Positions 36,187-46,171 are shown, counted from the first letter of the stretch. The stretch: 64,000 nucleotides of DNA from Gammaproteobacteria bacterium (GCA_013697705.1 JACCWJ010000049.1:20151-84150); one strand, 5' to 3'. Notes: generated by a model not told the origin, from the sequence alone. Numbers and translations: made by a program.

Positions 36187-37297
36187 AATTATTCAATACT
36201 TGTTTCTTGTAATAGGCTATTTTTTTTTAAGTTCGGTTACTTATGCTGAGCACGTTCATACACCTCAGGCTGAATCCACTAAGGAACCTGTCCCCTCTCC
36301 AATGGGAAAGGTTGGGCCTAGTAATGTTATTACTATTAGTCCTAAACGTTTACAGTCAATTGGAGTCACCTATGAAAAGGTACAATCCCATAAAATAGAT
36401 AAAATTATCCGCACGGTGGGCCGTGTTGAAGCTGACGAACGATTGCTAGCAAACATTCATGTTAAATTTGAAGGTTGGATTGATAAGTTATTTGTTAACT
36501 ATACAGGTGAAAAAGTAAAAAAAGGGCAGCCGCTTTTTTCAGTATACAGTCCTGAGTTAGTCGCGACACAACAGGAGTTTTTATTGGCACTGCGTGCTCG
36601 GAGTGTGTTAGGAGCGCAAAGTGCAGAAGATGCTGCTTATCAGCGTCTACGTTTTTGGGATGTCCCCTCACAAGAAATTCAAAGATTAACGAGAACTGGA
36701 AAGGCTTCTAAAACAATTACGATTTATTCTCCGATATCAGGAACGGTTCTTGAAAAAACAGCATTACAAGGGATGCGAATTGTACCTGACAATAAATTAT
36801 ATACGATTGCTGATTTATCTCATTTATGGATTCTTGCCGACATCTATGAATACGAGCTTCCCTTTATTCGTAAAGGTCAGGAGGCGCAAATTACATTAAC
36901 TTATCTCCCACAAAAAATATTCAAAGCTAAAATCATATTTATTGATCCAGTTGTTAATATGCAAACCCGGACTGTAAGAGTTCGATTCGAGACTGAAAAT
37001 AGAGATAATCAGTTAAAACCGGGTATGTATTCCAATGTGGAATTAAAAATACCATTAGGCAATCGATTAGTGGTGCCAAAAGATGCAATTATAATCACTG
37101 GCGAGCGTGCCATTGTCTTTATTTATCATGGTAATGGCAAACTTGAATGGCGTACTGTTAAACTCGGTGTGCGATCCGGTGACAACATAGAAATACTGCA
37201 AGGAATTAAAGTTGGGGAGGTCATTATCACCTCAGCTAATTTCTTAATTGATTCTGAAAGCCAATTAAAAGCAGCGATGGGCGGTATGCAACATTAA
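36173..37297 (+). CDS. CusB/CzcB-like periplasmic adaptor
   Basis: 374 residues with an N-terminal signal (~1-25). It is the membrane fusion protein linking the RND pump with the outer-membrane channel. Visible are GRVEADERLLANIHVKFEGW and VKKGQPLFSVYSPELVATQQ (lipoyl-type half motifs), a short helical hairpin (~120-180), IYSPISGTVLEKTALQGMR, and the beta-barrel/MP domain to GVRSGDNIEILQGIKVGE. The size and the YSPEL motif match CusB rather than AcrA. It lies between cusC (overlap) and cusA (11 bp). Confidence 0.9.
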   Translation: MNLNKIIQYLFLVIGYFFLSSVTYAEHVHTPQAESTKEPVPSPMGKVGPSNVITISPKRLQSIGVTYEKVQSHKIDKIIRTVGRVEADERLLANIHVKFEGWIDKLFVNYTGEKVKKGQPLFSVYSPELVATQQEFLLALRARSVLGAQSAEDAAYQRLRFWDVPSQEIQRLTRTGKASKTITIYSPISGTVLEKTALQGMRIVPDNKLYTIADLSHLWILADIYEYELPFIRKGQEAQITLTYLPQKIFKAKIIFIDPVVNMQTRTVRVRFETENRDNQLKPGMYSNVELKIPLGNRLVVPKDAIIITGERAIVFIYHGNGKLEWRTVKLGVRSGDNIEILQGIKVGEVIITSANFLIDSESQLKAAMGGMQH

Positions 37298-37308
37298 AGG
37301 CAGATGCT

Positions 37309-40300
37309 ATGGTTGAAAATATAATTGATTTTTGTGCCCGCAACCGGTTCGTTGTTTTTTTATTTGTTATTGGCCTCTCACTAATGGGTTGGTGGGCATT
37401 ACAAAATACCCGTATGGATGCCTTACCTGATATTTCTGATACACAAGTTATTGTCTATTCAACTTGGATGGGTCGATCACCTGATTTGATTGAAGATCAA
37501 ATTACCTATCCCATCGTCACTGCTCTACTTTCGACTCCTAAAGTCGTCGCTGTTCGGGGTTTCTCAGATTTTGGCTTTTCCTATGTTTATGTCATTTTTA
37601 AAGAGGGAACCGATATTTATTGGGCACGTAGTCGAGTGCTTGAATACTTAAATCAACTTTCTGGCCGATTACCGGAAGGGGTAACTCCCCAGCTGGGCCC
37701 TGATGCAACATCCGTTGGTTGGATCTTTCAATATGCCTTAGTCGACGAAACTGGAAAAAACAACTTAGCCCAGATGCGTACGTTTCAAGATTGGTATTTA
37801 CGCTATTGGCTGAGAAGTGTTGAAGGGGTTTCTGAAGTGGCAGGAATTGGTGGTTTTGTTAAACAATACCAAGTGCAACTTGATCCTGTAAAAGTGCTTG
37901 CTTATAAACTCTCTATTCCAGATATCATCGAAAAAATCCAAATGAGTAATAATGATGTGGGCGGTCGCGTTGTCGAATATTCTGGCATAGAATACATGAT
38001 CCGAGGCAGAGGCTATGTTAAAAACACGAATGATTTAGAAAATATTGCGATTGGCAACAACGCCGATGGAACACCTATTTTATTAAGAGATGTCGCAGTC
38101 GTGCAGTTAGGGGCTGATATGCGTCGAGGGGTGGTTGATTTAAACGGCAAAGGTGAAACCGTCGGTGGAATAGTTGTAATGCGATTTGGCGAAGACGTGT
38201 TAAAAGTACTTGATCGAGTTAAAGCTAAATTCAAAGAAATGGCATCCTCAATACCAGAAGGCATTAAAATTGTCCCCGTTTATGATCGTAGCCACTTAAT
38301 TAGCCAGTCAATTAGCACTGCTACTTTTAATTTATTAGAAGAATTGGCGGTTGTGGGCCTACTCATCATTATTTTCTTATGGCATCTTCGTTCAGCCTTA
38401 ATCCCTATTATCACCTTACCCATTGCCATATTAATTGCTTTTATTCCTATCTATTTTTTGAATATAGGACTCAATATCATGTCGATTGGAGGCATTATTG
38501 TGGCAGTGGGGGATATGGTCGATGCAGCGATCATTATGGTCGATAATGCACATAAACGCATAGCCGATTGGGAGTTGGCAGGTAGTATTGGTAGCAGAAC
38601 TGAAGTGTTGATTAATTCGGCTAAAGAAGTGGGGCCTGCGATTTTTGCTTCATTAGTGGTGATTGCGATTTCCTTTATGCCCGTTTTCACTCTAGAAGCG
38701 CAAGAAGGTCGTTTATTTTCACCTTTGGCTTATACAAAAAATTTGGCTATTTTTATGAGCGCACTATTAGCCATTACATTAATACCTGCTTTACTTCCCA
38801 TGTTGATAAAAGGCCGAATTCTTTCTGAACGAAAGCATCCTATTACACTCTGGCTGCAAGCAATGTATTCTCCTTTTTTAAAGCTTGCACTCACTTACCG
38901 ATACATCGTGCTCATTATAGCTGTGTTGCTTTCGCTTAGTACCATACCTATTTATAGAATGTTAGGCACAGAATTCATGCCCCCGCTTTATGAAGGTACT
39001 ATTTTATATATGCCGACCACTTTGCCCGGTATCTCTGTTACACAGGCCACTGATCTACTGCAAAAAATGGATCAAAAATTAAAATCGTTTCCTGAAGTAG
39101 CGCATGTTTATGGAAAAGTGGGTCGAGCAGATACGTCTACAGATCCCTCACCATTTAGCATGATGGAAATTACGGTTGAGCTAAAAGATAAAAAATATTG
39201 GCGTGAAGGGGTCACCTATGAAAGTTTAATCAATGAAATGGATCGTACATTGCAATTTCCAGGCGTGAGTAATGCTTGGACGATGCCGATCAAAGCGCGT
39301 AATGATATGTTAACAACCGGTATCCGTACGCCAGTGGGTATTAAAATCTTTGGACCTGATCTCAAAGAAATTGAAAAAATAGGTGTGGAAATTGAAATGC
39401 TCACAAAAAAAATACAGGGTACTCGCACTACCTATGCAGAGCGAGTAGCGGGTGGATATTTTCTGGACTTTGAAATCAATCGGCCACAAATTGCACGTTA
39501 TGGTTTAACCATTATGGATATCAATAAGATTATCGAATCCGCAATCGGAGGTGAGAACATTGCTACTACCATTGAAGGTCGAGAACGTTACCCCATTAAT
39601 GTTCGTTATTTGCGTGAATTACGCGATGATCCAGAGAAATTAAAGCGAATTTTAGTAAGTACTCCCAGCGGCGCACAAATACCGCTTGCTCAATTAGTGA
39701 ATATAACCTTCAAAACGGGTCCCGCTTTGATACGTGATGAAAATGGCATGTTAGCAGGTTATGTGTTTGTTGATATCAGTGGACGAGATGTAGGTGGCTA
39801 TGTCGAGGAATTAAAAAAGGCGGTTAAAGCCAATGTTAAAATCCCTGCTGGCTATTCCATTGCTTGGTCGGGGCAATATGAATTTATGCAACGTGTTTAT
39901 GCACGTCTAAAGATTTTTGTGCCTCTTACTCTAGGTATTATTTTTGTTTTATTTTATTTTACCTTCCGCTCAGTCACAGAAACTTTAATGGTCATGCTCG
40001 GAGTGCCGTTTTCATTGGTCGGTGGATTTCTTTTGTTGTATATATTGGGTTATAACATGAGCGTCGCCGTTTGGGTGGGCTTTATTGCCTTAGCGGGTGT
40101 CGCTGCTGAAACCAGTGCAGTGATGATTGCCTATTTGGATACGCAGTACAAAGAACAACAAGAAAAGGGTTTATTACGATCTTTTGAAGACTTATTTAAG
40201 TTGGTACATCAAACAGCCGTGTCACGTATTCGGCCCATGGTCATGGCAGGCCTTGCAAATATCCTAGGCCTGCTACCCGTCATGTGGGCAACAGGTATTG

Positions 40301-40437
40301 GCGCTGATGTCATGAAGCGTCTTGCCGCTCCCATGGTAGGAGGAGTTTTCTCAGCGCTATTACTTACACTCATAGTTATTCCAGTTTTATATTTACTTTG
40401 GAAGCAATATTCCATACCTAGTCTGAAATTCAATTAA
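37309..40437 (+). CDS. cusA: CusA-like heavy-metal RND efflux pump
   Basis: 1042 residues; proton-driven trimeric pump for Cu(I)/Ag(I). The typical N-terminus NRFVVFLFVIGLSLMGWWAL, then MDALPDISDTQVIVYSTW, GADMRRGVVDLNGKGE and the TM4 segment GGIIVAVGDMVDAAIIMVDN (with Asp for proton relay) follow CusA, not CzcA. By memory alignment with E. coli CusA, the Met ligands equal to M623 (PFSMMEI) and M672 (NDMLTTG) are present, while M573 is Ile (LPGISV). Two sets of six membrane helices are visible. It ends directly against prs (convergent, no gap), and no terminator is visible there. Confidence 0.92.
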   Translation: MVENIIDFCARNRFVVFLFVIGLSLMGWWALQNTRMDALPDISDTQVIVYSTWMGRSPDLIEDQITYPIVTALLSTPKVVAVRGFSDFGFSYVYVIFKEGTDIYWARSRVLEYLNQLSGRLPEGVTPQLGPDATSVGWIFQYALVDETGKNNLAQMRTFQDWYLRYWLRSVEGVSEVAGIGGFVKQYQVQLDPVKVLAYKLSIPDIIEKIQMSNNDVGGRVVEYSGIEYMIRGRGYVKNTNDLENIAIGNNADGTPILLRDVAVVQLGADMRRGVVDLNGKGETVGGIVVMRFGEDVLKVLDRVKAKFKEMASSIPEGIKIVPVYDRSHLISQSISTATFNLLEELAVVGLLIIIFLWHLRSALIPIITLPIAILIAFIPIYFLNIGLNIMSIGGIIVAVGDMVDAAIIMVDNAHKRIADWELAGSIGSRTEVLINSAKEVGPAIFASLVVIAISFMPVFTLEAQEGRLFSPLAYTKNLAIFMSALLAITLIPALLPMLIKGRILSERKHPITLWLQAMYSPFLKLALTYRYIVLIIAVLLSLSTIPIYRMLGTEFMPPLYEGTILYMPTTLPGISVTQATDLLQKMDQKLKSFPEVAHVYGKVGRADTSTDPSPFSMMEITVELKDKKYWREGVTYESLINEMDRTLQFPGVSNAWTMPIKARNDMLTTGIRTPVGIKIFGPDLKEIEKIGVEIEMLTKKIQGTRTTYAERVAGGYFLDFEINRPQIARYGLTIMDINKIIESAIGGENIATTIEGRERYPINVRYLRELRDDPEKLKRILVSTPSGAQIPLAQLVNITFKTGPALIRDENGMLAGYVFVDISGRDVGGYVEELKKAVKANVKIPAGYSIAWSGQYEFMQRVYARLKIFVPLTLGIIFVLFYFTFRSVTETLMVMLGVPFSLVGGFLLLYILGYNMSVAVWVGFIALAGVAAETSAVMIAYLDTQYKEQQEKGLLRSFEDLFKLVHQTAVSRIRPMVMAGLANILGLLPVMWATGIGADVMKRLAAPMVGGVFSALLLTLIVIPVLYLLWKQYSIPSLKFN

Positions 40438-41334
40438 CTATAAAAATTCTCCTCTCAATTTTATGACTGATTGAGCAATGTCCTCGCTCAAGTCAATTTC
40501 GTTTGATGCATGCTGGACGGTATTACACGTAATTATTTTTTCCACACCCGCATTTAATAGATCTTGATAGGCATTACCCGAAAAAATGGCATGAATACCC
40601 ATACAAACAGGTAGTTTCATCTTTGCATTCTTAAGGTGTTTTACAGTCTCAATCATAGTTCGTGCTGTCGAAATAATGTCGTCAACCAAAACAGGTGTAT
40701 GATTTTTATATTGCTCCATATGTGGAATAGAGATTTCAACTTCGTTATCATCCCTTCTTATTTTTTCTAACACAGTGAATGGCGCCCCTGCTTTATTTGC
40801 CACCTTCATCACCCATTGTTCACTTTCCTTATCAGGACCAACGACAATAGGGTCAGAAACATTTTCCTTAATCCATGTTGATAATTTATCAGCAGCATGT
40901 AATACCTCTGTGGACATCGTGTAGATTTCATGGAGTGATCGGCGTCGATGTAGATGAGGATCCACCGTTATTAACCAATCAAAATAATGAGACAAAAGAG
41001 CTGCAAAGTATTTGGAAGTGATTCCTTCTCCTGGGTGAAATTGTTTATCTTGTCGCATGTAAGGAAGATAAGGCGCAATCAGTCCAACGTGTTTCGCACC
41101 TAAATATTTTACTGTCTCGGCGATAAATAATAAGGGTAATAATTTTTTATTGGGTCTATCTAAACTAGCCAAAAGAATCACATCACAATCTTTGACATTG
41201 GATTCAATTTTGATATAGGTTTCTTCATCTGGAAATTGACGCAGCATCACGTTTCCGATTTCACAATCCGCAATACTTTTGAGACTATTCGCAATCTTCT
41301 CATCAACAAATAAATTGAAAACAATTTGTTTCAT
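40438..41334 (-). CDS. prs: Ribose-phosphate pyrophosphokinase (PRPP synthase), short form
   Basis: Transfers pyrophosphate from ATP to ribose 5-phosphate. At 298 residues it is shorter than housekeeping Prs (~315). Motifs: PYLPYMRQDKQFHPGEGIT (ATP-binding flexible region), VDPHLHRRRS, VGPDKESEQW and the PRPP loop VLVDDIISTARTMIET. It follows the phosphorylase gene with an exact TAAATG junction, so the two are co-translated. A second Prs in a metal-resistance block suggests handling of nucleotide-derived ribose rather than bulk nucleotide synthesis. Confidence 0.9.
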   Translation of the reverse strand: MKQIVFNLFVDEKIANSLKSIADCEIGNVMLRQFPDEETYIKIESNVKDCDVILLASLDRPNKKLLPLLFIAETVKYLGAKHVGLIAPYLPYMRQDKQFHPGEGITSKYFAALLSHYFDWLITVDPHLHRRRSLHEIYTMSTEVLHAADKLSTWIKENVSDPIVVGPDKESEQWVMKVANKAGAPFTVLEKIRRDDNEVEISIPHMEQYKNHTPVLVDDIISTARTMIETVKHLKNAKMKLPVCMGIHAIFSGNAYQDLLNAGVEKIITCNTVQHASNEIDLSEDIAQSVIKLRGEFL

Positions 41335-42843
41335 TTAAACGGGTTCCAGTTGAATAATCTCATTTTCTTCTCGAAAAAAAGTCAGCGCATAGTCAAGCTC
41401 TGCTTTTGTTTCTGAATGCAAAGTAAATAAGGGCTGATTCCTATTAATGATTTCATCGACTTTAACATGCAGCTCTACACCTGCTGCTTTTGATTTTGGA
41501 GCACCTGCTAACTTGGCGATACGTGCAATACGTCGATTATCAATGGCATTGACTTTACCTGCTTTATTGGAAGAAATGACATGCGTATAGGCGGCTTTCG
41601 GTGGTTCGAACATCCCGCCTTGTGCTAAACAAATGGCTTGAAACTTTTGCCAAGCCTTTCCTGAGTCCAATAGAGTTTGTGCGATTTGCTGACCTTGTCC
41701 TTTTTCTACTTTAGGTGAGAATTCAAGCACCGCTCCCGCAAGAGTTAAGGCGCACTCCCGCAAATCTTTAGGTGCATTTTTTTCACCATTCAAAACAGCG
41801 AGTACATCTTTTGCTTCTAAGGCAGGACCTATCCCTCTTCCCACCGGTTGTGATCCATCAGTAAAAATCGCACGAATAGTTATACCCAGCGTTTTGCCAA
41901 TGAGTTCCAGATAGTTTTTTAATAATTCAGCGGTCTTGAGCGTTCTTACTTTTGCTGTAGGGCCAATTGGGATATCAATAACAGCATGGGTGGAGCCTGC
42001 AGCAATTTTTTTGGATAAAACAGAAGCAATTAATTGACCTTCGCTATCTAAATCAATCGCCCGTTCCACCCGAATTAAAATATCATCGGCTGGACTCAAT
42101 GAAACGGCCCCACCCCAAACAATACAGCCATTTTCTTTTTCAACGACTTTTCCCATCAAGGACAAGTCAAGATTGACTGGTGCCAACACCTCCATGGTGT
42201 CTGCTGTACCTGCAGGTGACGTAATGGCGCGTGAAGATGTTTTGGGTATGGTTAGCCCAAAAGCAGCAACAATCGGAACAACAATTAATGTCGTTCGATT
42301 GCCAGGAAGTCCACCGATGCAATGTTTATCTACAATACATTCGGATGGCCATTGTAGACGATCGCCAACTTTAACCATCGTCTTAGTCAACTCAATAATT
42401 TCTGATTGACTGAGCCGACCTCCGGCACAAGCCGTTAAAAAAGAGGCAATTTGAATATCAGATAATCGCCCTTCAATCACATCTTTAATAATGATATCCA
42501 GTGATTCTCCATCGAGTGAATGGCCATAAATTTTGGTATGAATAAAACTTAAAGAACGTAATGGTGTAGGATGTGATAGAAAAACTTCATCACCCTCTTT
42601 AGCCTGTAAATATTCCCATGCATAGTTTGATAAACTCGCTTCATCGAGCGTAAGAAGATTCGAATCGATGGTGTTGAGCGTCGCTAAAATAGAGCGGCCA
42701 CCCAGTTTAACATGGATTCGGGTTTGTACTTCAAAACCCTCTGACCGACAGACATGACAATCTTCTCGCATGTAAATGACTGCTTCCTTGTAAGTACCAA
42801 CACCGAGTCGCTTTAGTGTGAGCGGATGCGGTTGGTCACTCAT
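41335..42843 (-). CDS. AMP/thymidine phosphorylase family protein (long form)
   Basis: 502 residues, longer than E. coli DeoA (440) because of an extra ~85-residue N-terminal domain, as in archaeal AMP phosphorylase (DeoA-type). The phosphorylase core is clear: DKHCIGGLPGNRTTLIVVPI, TSSRAITSPAGTADTMEVLA and GSQPVGRGIGPALEAKDVL. Either it releases the base from AMP, giving ribose 1,5-bisphosphate, or it acts on thymidine; the sequence alone does not decide. The start overlaps the beta-CASP gene stop by 4 bp (ATGA). Neighbours Prs and, nearby, phosphoketolase/acetate kinase suggest pentose salvage. Confidence 0.85.
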   Translation of the reverse strand: MSDQPHPLTLKRLGVGTYKEAVIYMREDCHVCRSEGFEVQTRIHVKLGGRSILATLNTIDSNLLTLDEASLSNYAWEYLQAKEGDEVFLSHPTPLRSLSFIHTKIYGHSLDGESLDIIIKDVIEGRLSDIQIASFLTACAGGRLSQSEIIELTKTMVKVGDRLQWPSECIVDKHCIGGLPGNRTTLIVVPIVAAFGLTIPKTSSRAITSPAGTADTMEVLAPVNLDLSLMGKVVEKENGCIVWGGAVSLSPADDILIRVERAIDLDSEGQLIASVLSKKIAAGSTHAVIDIPIGPTAKVRTLKTAELLKNYLELIGKTLGITIRAIFTDGSQPVGRGIGPALEAKDVLAVLNGEKNAPKDLRECALTLAGAVLEFSPKVEKGQGQQIAQTLLDSGKAWQKFQAICLAQGGMFEPPKAAYTHVISSNKAGKVNAIDNRRIARIAKLAGAPKSKAAGVELHVKVDEIINRNQPLFTLHSETKAELDYALTFFREENEIIQLEPV

Positions 42844-44198
42844 GTCAATTCTTCCGTTGCTAAATACTGAGGCACTTCACATGTGAAGCCCAAGGCTTCT
42901 TCAATTTTTGTTTTTAATGCAAGTGCCGCTTTGGGTTCACCGTGAGTAATAAACACTTTTCGAGGAGGCTTGGTAAATTTTGACAGCCAGTCTAAAATGT
43001 CTTGATAATCGGCATGTGCAGAAAGATTACTTAACGACTCAACATGTGCGCGCACCGGTATCATTTGTCCGTGAATCTTAATTTCCTTTTCGCCATTAGC
43101 GATTCTCGCACCCCGTGTTCCACCAGCTTGATAGCCTGTCAATATAATCGTGCTGAGGGGATCTTGCAAAAATACTTTTAAATGATGCAAGATTCTTCCA
43201 CCCGTTGCCATGCCGCTGGCTGAAATAATAATGATGGGCATACGATAGGTGTCGAGTTTTTTAGATTCATCAGGCGTATTGACATATTCTGCGACATCAC
43301 ATAACTGCATGCATTGCTGCTCTGTCAATCGATGTTCATTTTTGTATTTACAAAGAATATCAGTCACATTGGTCGCCATGGGACTATCTAAAAATACCGG
43401 CAAATCAGGGATGGTGCCTGCACTTTTCAATTGAGAAATGTAAAAAAGTAAGCTTTGTGCACGACCTACGGCAAAAGCAGGAATAATTACTGACCCGCCT
43501 CGCTTTGCGGTTTGATTAATCAATTCACCCAATTGTTTTTGAGGGTTTTGAGTGGCATGAAGTCGATCACCATAGGTTGATTCGATGACCAGATAATCAG
43601 TAGACTGAATTTTACTGCGTTCACGCATCACCGGGTCAGCAGAACGCCCGATATCGCCGGTAAAGAGTATCGACGTATTCTCTTTTTTAAACTCGATAAA
43701 TGATGAACCCAAAATATGCCCAGCACGAAAGAAACGAAAACTTAACTGTTCAAAAAGAGGGTATTGAGTATCATAATCAACCGTGTGAAATTGTTTCAAT
43801 ACGTTTAATCCATCTTCCTTGGTATAAAGCGGCAACGCAGGTTTATGTTTTGAGTAACCATATTTATTCGCTAACCTCGCCTCTTCTTCTTGAAGATAGC
43901 CACTGTCTGGCAAAAGAATAGAACATAAATCTTTCGTGGCAGGTGTGGAATAAATGGGGCCGGCATAGCCTTTTTTTACAAGTAAAGGCAAATAGCCGGT
44001 GTGATCAATATGGGCATGCGTGAGCACCACAGCATCAATGTTACATGGATCAACAGGAAATTTCTCCCAGTTACGTAATCGAAGTTCCTTATAGCCTTGA
44101 AAAAGGCCGCAGTCGATCAAAACCTCTTTTGAACCGACTGAAAGTAAATACCGAGACCCGGTTACTGTGCCGGTAGCACCTAAAAAGGTCAGTTGCAT
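42840..44198 (-). CDS. MBL-fold beta-CASP metallohydrolase (RNase-like)
   Basis: 453 residues. The start at 44198 (MQLTFLGATGTVTGSRYLL) has AAGGA 7 bp before it; a longer start at 44237 lacks one. The zinc site HAHIDHTG (HxHxDH) is near residues 60-67, further ligands in AGHILGSS and TGDIGRS, and the beta-CASP region has ISASGMATGGRI and a C-terminal SAHAD and THGE. Such proteins (YSH1/KH-less CPSF type) are RNA endo- or exonucleases. It is in an operon with phosphorylase and prs. A decayed copy of its start lies at 62862-62954. Confidence 0.88.
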   Translation of the reverse strand: MQLTFLGATGTVTGSRYLLSVGSKEVLIDCGLFQGYKELRLRNWEKFPVDPCNIDAVVLTHAHIDHTGYLPLLVKKGYAGPIYSTPATKDLCSILLPDSGYLQEEEARLANKYGYSKHKPALPLYTKEDGLNVLKQFHTVDYDTQYPLFEQLSFRFFRAGHILGSSFIEFKKENTSILFTGDIGRSADPVMRERSKIQSTDYLVIESTYGDRLHATQNPQKQLGELINQTAKRGGSVIIPAFAVGRAQSLLFYISQLKSAGTIPDLPVFLDSPMATNVTDILCKYKNEHRLTEQQCMQLCDVAEYVNTPDESKKLDTYRMPIIIISASGMATGGRILHHLKVFLQDPLSTIILTGYQAGGTRGARIANGEKEIKIHGQMIPVRAHVESLSNLSAHADYQDILDWLSKFTKPPRKVFITHGEPKAALALKTKIEEALGFTCEVPQYLATEELT

Positions 44199-44233
44199 CG
44201 TTTTATCCTTCCTTAGAATTCTCATTCTCTTAA

Positions 44234-45092
44234 TCAATGAGTTTTTGCTTCACGGTGCACTATATAAATTCCACTCGATAAAATGATCACCGCACCCACA
44301 CCGGACCAAATATCCATTATCTCTCCAAAGAAAATATACGCTAATAATAATGTAGCTAACAATCGACTAAAATCAAAAGGTAATAAGAGTGTCAAATCGG
44401 CAAATCGATAGGCTTGAAAAATAGCAAAGAAATTAAACAGAAAAACAAGCCCCAAAATAACCAATGAAATCCACTGGCTTGCTGTGGGTAAATTGCCAGG
44501 ATAAAGCCGCCATGGGCATCGATGCTATTGACATGAATAATGAGATATAAAAAGTTTGCGTACTCAACAACTCAACACGAGTCTGTATTTTCGTGATGAT
44601 ATCAACAACTGCCCCTAATGCGGATGCTAAGATCCCCACTACAACCCCTAATTTCACGATCTCGAGACCAGGGCGAATAATAATGACAACGCCTAAGAAA
44701 CCCACAATCAAAGCAACAATACGACGCAAATCCAAAGGTTCATGAAGAATAAAAACAGCCGCAATAGCAGCAAAGAGCGGCCAAGTATAATTTATTGCTG
44801 TTGCCTCTGTCAGCGGAATCATCTTCAGCGTATAGAACCATAGTATTAACGCTAAGGTACCGAGCAGTGCACGAAAAATATACAACCAAGCTGTTTTTAT
44901 ACGCAGCCACTTCCCCTTTGTATAAATAGCCCATCCCAGCATACAGAAAAAAGAGGCTAATGTGCTTAAGAAAAATATTTCAAATACAGGCAATCCTCCT
45001 TCAGTACACAATCGCACCATCACTGACATAACGGAGAAATTGACACAATGAAGAAGCATCCAAAAAATGCCTTTGATGGGATTGGGTGACAA
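44234..45092 (-). pseudogene. EamA/DMT-family transporter with a frameshift
   Basis: Two frames (44433-45092 and 44234-44464) together make a ~285-residue drug/metabolite-type transporter with ten membrane helices. The first ends soon after MAALSWQF; the second resumes as ASQWISLVILGLVFLF and continues YRFADLTLLLPFDFSRLL and FFGEI, typical of the EamA C-terminal half. The shift lies at about 44470-44500. It may be a true mutation or a sequence error; either half alone would not form a transporter. It abuts the lycopene-cyclase-domain gene upstream and the beta-CASP gene downstream. Confidence 0.8.
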
Positions 45093-45797
45093 TTAGGTAT
45101 CCTTACATTTTAGCCAAAAAAAGTGCTCATAAAGACTCGACCATAACATCCCAAAGGTAAAAGCAAATAACAATTCTTCTATTGGAATCCCTAGGGTTAA
45201 AATGCCACTCAATGCGCTTAGATTCCAAGCTTCTTTCACGAAATCCGGAAAAATAAAAATAAGAACCCAAAAAAATATCGAATACAAAAATAAAAACAAC
45301 AATCCACCCACCCAAATCTTTTTCTTTAAATCGGGTCGACAATACCCTGCAGCCAGTGAGCCAACAAATAGCGCAATCGATGCTGAATAAATATTATTCC
45401 AAGATGTCAGTACTGCTAATAAAGCAAAAATAATCGCAGGTAGCATTAAAATAAACCCATGCCATCGGTGTCTCTTCCTCGACATTTCTTTTTTTGAAAC
45501 AGATTGAAGTTGCACTTTGAAGATGGATTGGTAAATCACTGCGGCAATTCCACCAATCGCAAATGAAAAGATAAGACTTTCAATGTCAAAACCCGTTCGC
45601 ATAGCAAGATTAAATAAGGAAGGTGGATGCCAATAGCTAGGAACAAAAAGAGGCTCTGTTAAACCTAGTGGCAGAGTGAACAAACTGACGATGAGCATCT
45701 CCTTTCTAAATTCTTTTCGCCATACAAACAAAATGCACCAAAGTAATAAATAAAATAAGGCTCCGACTATCCAGGCATGCTGCGTCATAAACATCAT
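45093..45797 (-). CDS. Lycopene-cyclase-domain membrane protein
   Basis: 234 residues with about six or seven membrane segments and two related halves. The first half has LTEPLFVPSYWHPPS and GFDIESLIFSFAIGGIAA; the second has ILTLGIPIEELLFAFTFGML. The IE-E-x-x-F-x-F pattern in both is the signature of CrtYcd/CarR-type lycopene cyclase domains. No other carotenoid gene is in the window, so the substrate is unknown. ATG runs (ATGATG) and CATAAACATCATG leave the exact start open by one or two residues. It is followed without a gap by the EamA gene. Confidence 0.75.
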   Translation of the reverse strand: MMFMTQHAWIVGALFYLLLWCILFVWRKEFRKEMLIVSLFTLPLGLTEPLFVPSYWHPPSLFNLAMRTGFDIESLIFSFAIGGIAAVIYQSIFKVQLQSVSKKEMSRKRHRWHGFILMLPAIIFALLAVLTSWNNIYSASIALFVGSLAAGYCRPDLKKKIWVGGLLFLFLYSIFFWVLIFIFPDFVKEAWNLSALSGILTLGIPIEELLFAFTFGMLWSSLYEHFFWLKCKDT

Positions 45798-45838
45798 GCG
45801 TTTATTCCCTGACTAAAATTCATTTCCCCACTCTTTAT

Positions 45839-46006
45839 TTAACCGTGAAACAGATGATATACCATGGCAATGGCCGCAACGATTATAATGATATAGGCAA
45901 ATGTTTTTGCAAGATTGTTTATAATTCCTTTGCCCTTAAACCAGATGAGCAAACCAATACCCAATACCAAGACAATTAACTCAAACATAAAATGAGATAA
46001 AAACAT
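45839..46006 (-). CDS. Small two-helix membrane protein, family member A
   Basis: 55 residues, starting MFLSHFMFELIVLVLG with AGGTG 8 bp upstream. Two membrane segments, the second reading LAKTFAYIIIIVAAIAMVYH. It resembles the proteins at 46172, 46507 and 60037 (MFLSH start, x-LAKTFxYII core) but stops before their KYWxxGYxxTP tail, so it is a shortened member. Function unknown; it lies in the copper region. Confidence 0.65.
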   Translation of the reverse strand: MFLSHFMFELIVLVLGIGLLIWFKGKGIINNLAKTFAYIIIIVAAIAMVYHLFHG

Positions 46007-46074
46007 GATGAAAAACACCTCGATGTTAAAAGAGAAAAACTTAATATCAAAATTGCAAGGTTTATTCACCGACA

Positions 46075-46158
46075 GACTATAGCATATCTAACATAAGCTC
46101 TTCTGATACATGGCGTATCACGACTTAGTTAGCTATGATAAAAAACGAGAATAACATC
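46075..46158 (+). repeat. 84-bp direct repeat, copy 1
   Basis: Matches 46862-46945 with 5 differences by eye over 84 bp. It contains the palindrome TGATAC-ATGGC-GTATCA (46104-46120) and TATGAT near its right end. Here it lies between two leftward small genes, so a rightward promoter would run antisense into 46172-46459. Confidence 0.85.
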
Positions 46159-46171
46159 TCCGATCGGGCAG

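Noticed and set aside
36173..40437. A CzcBA zinc/cobalt/cadmium pump
   Set aside because: Motifs in the pump (GGIIVAVGDMVDA, Met at the M623 and M672 positions) follow CusA; neighbours are copper genes. Zinc export cannot be fully excluded.
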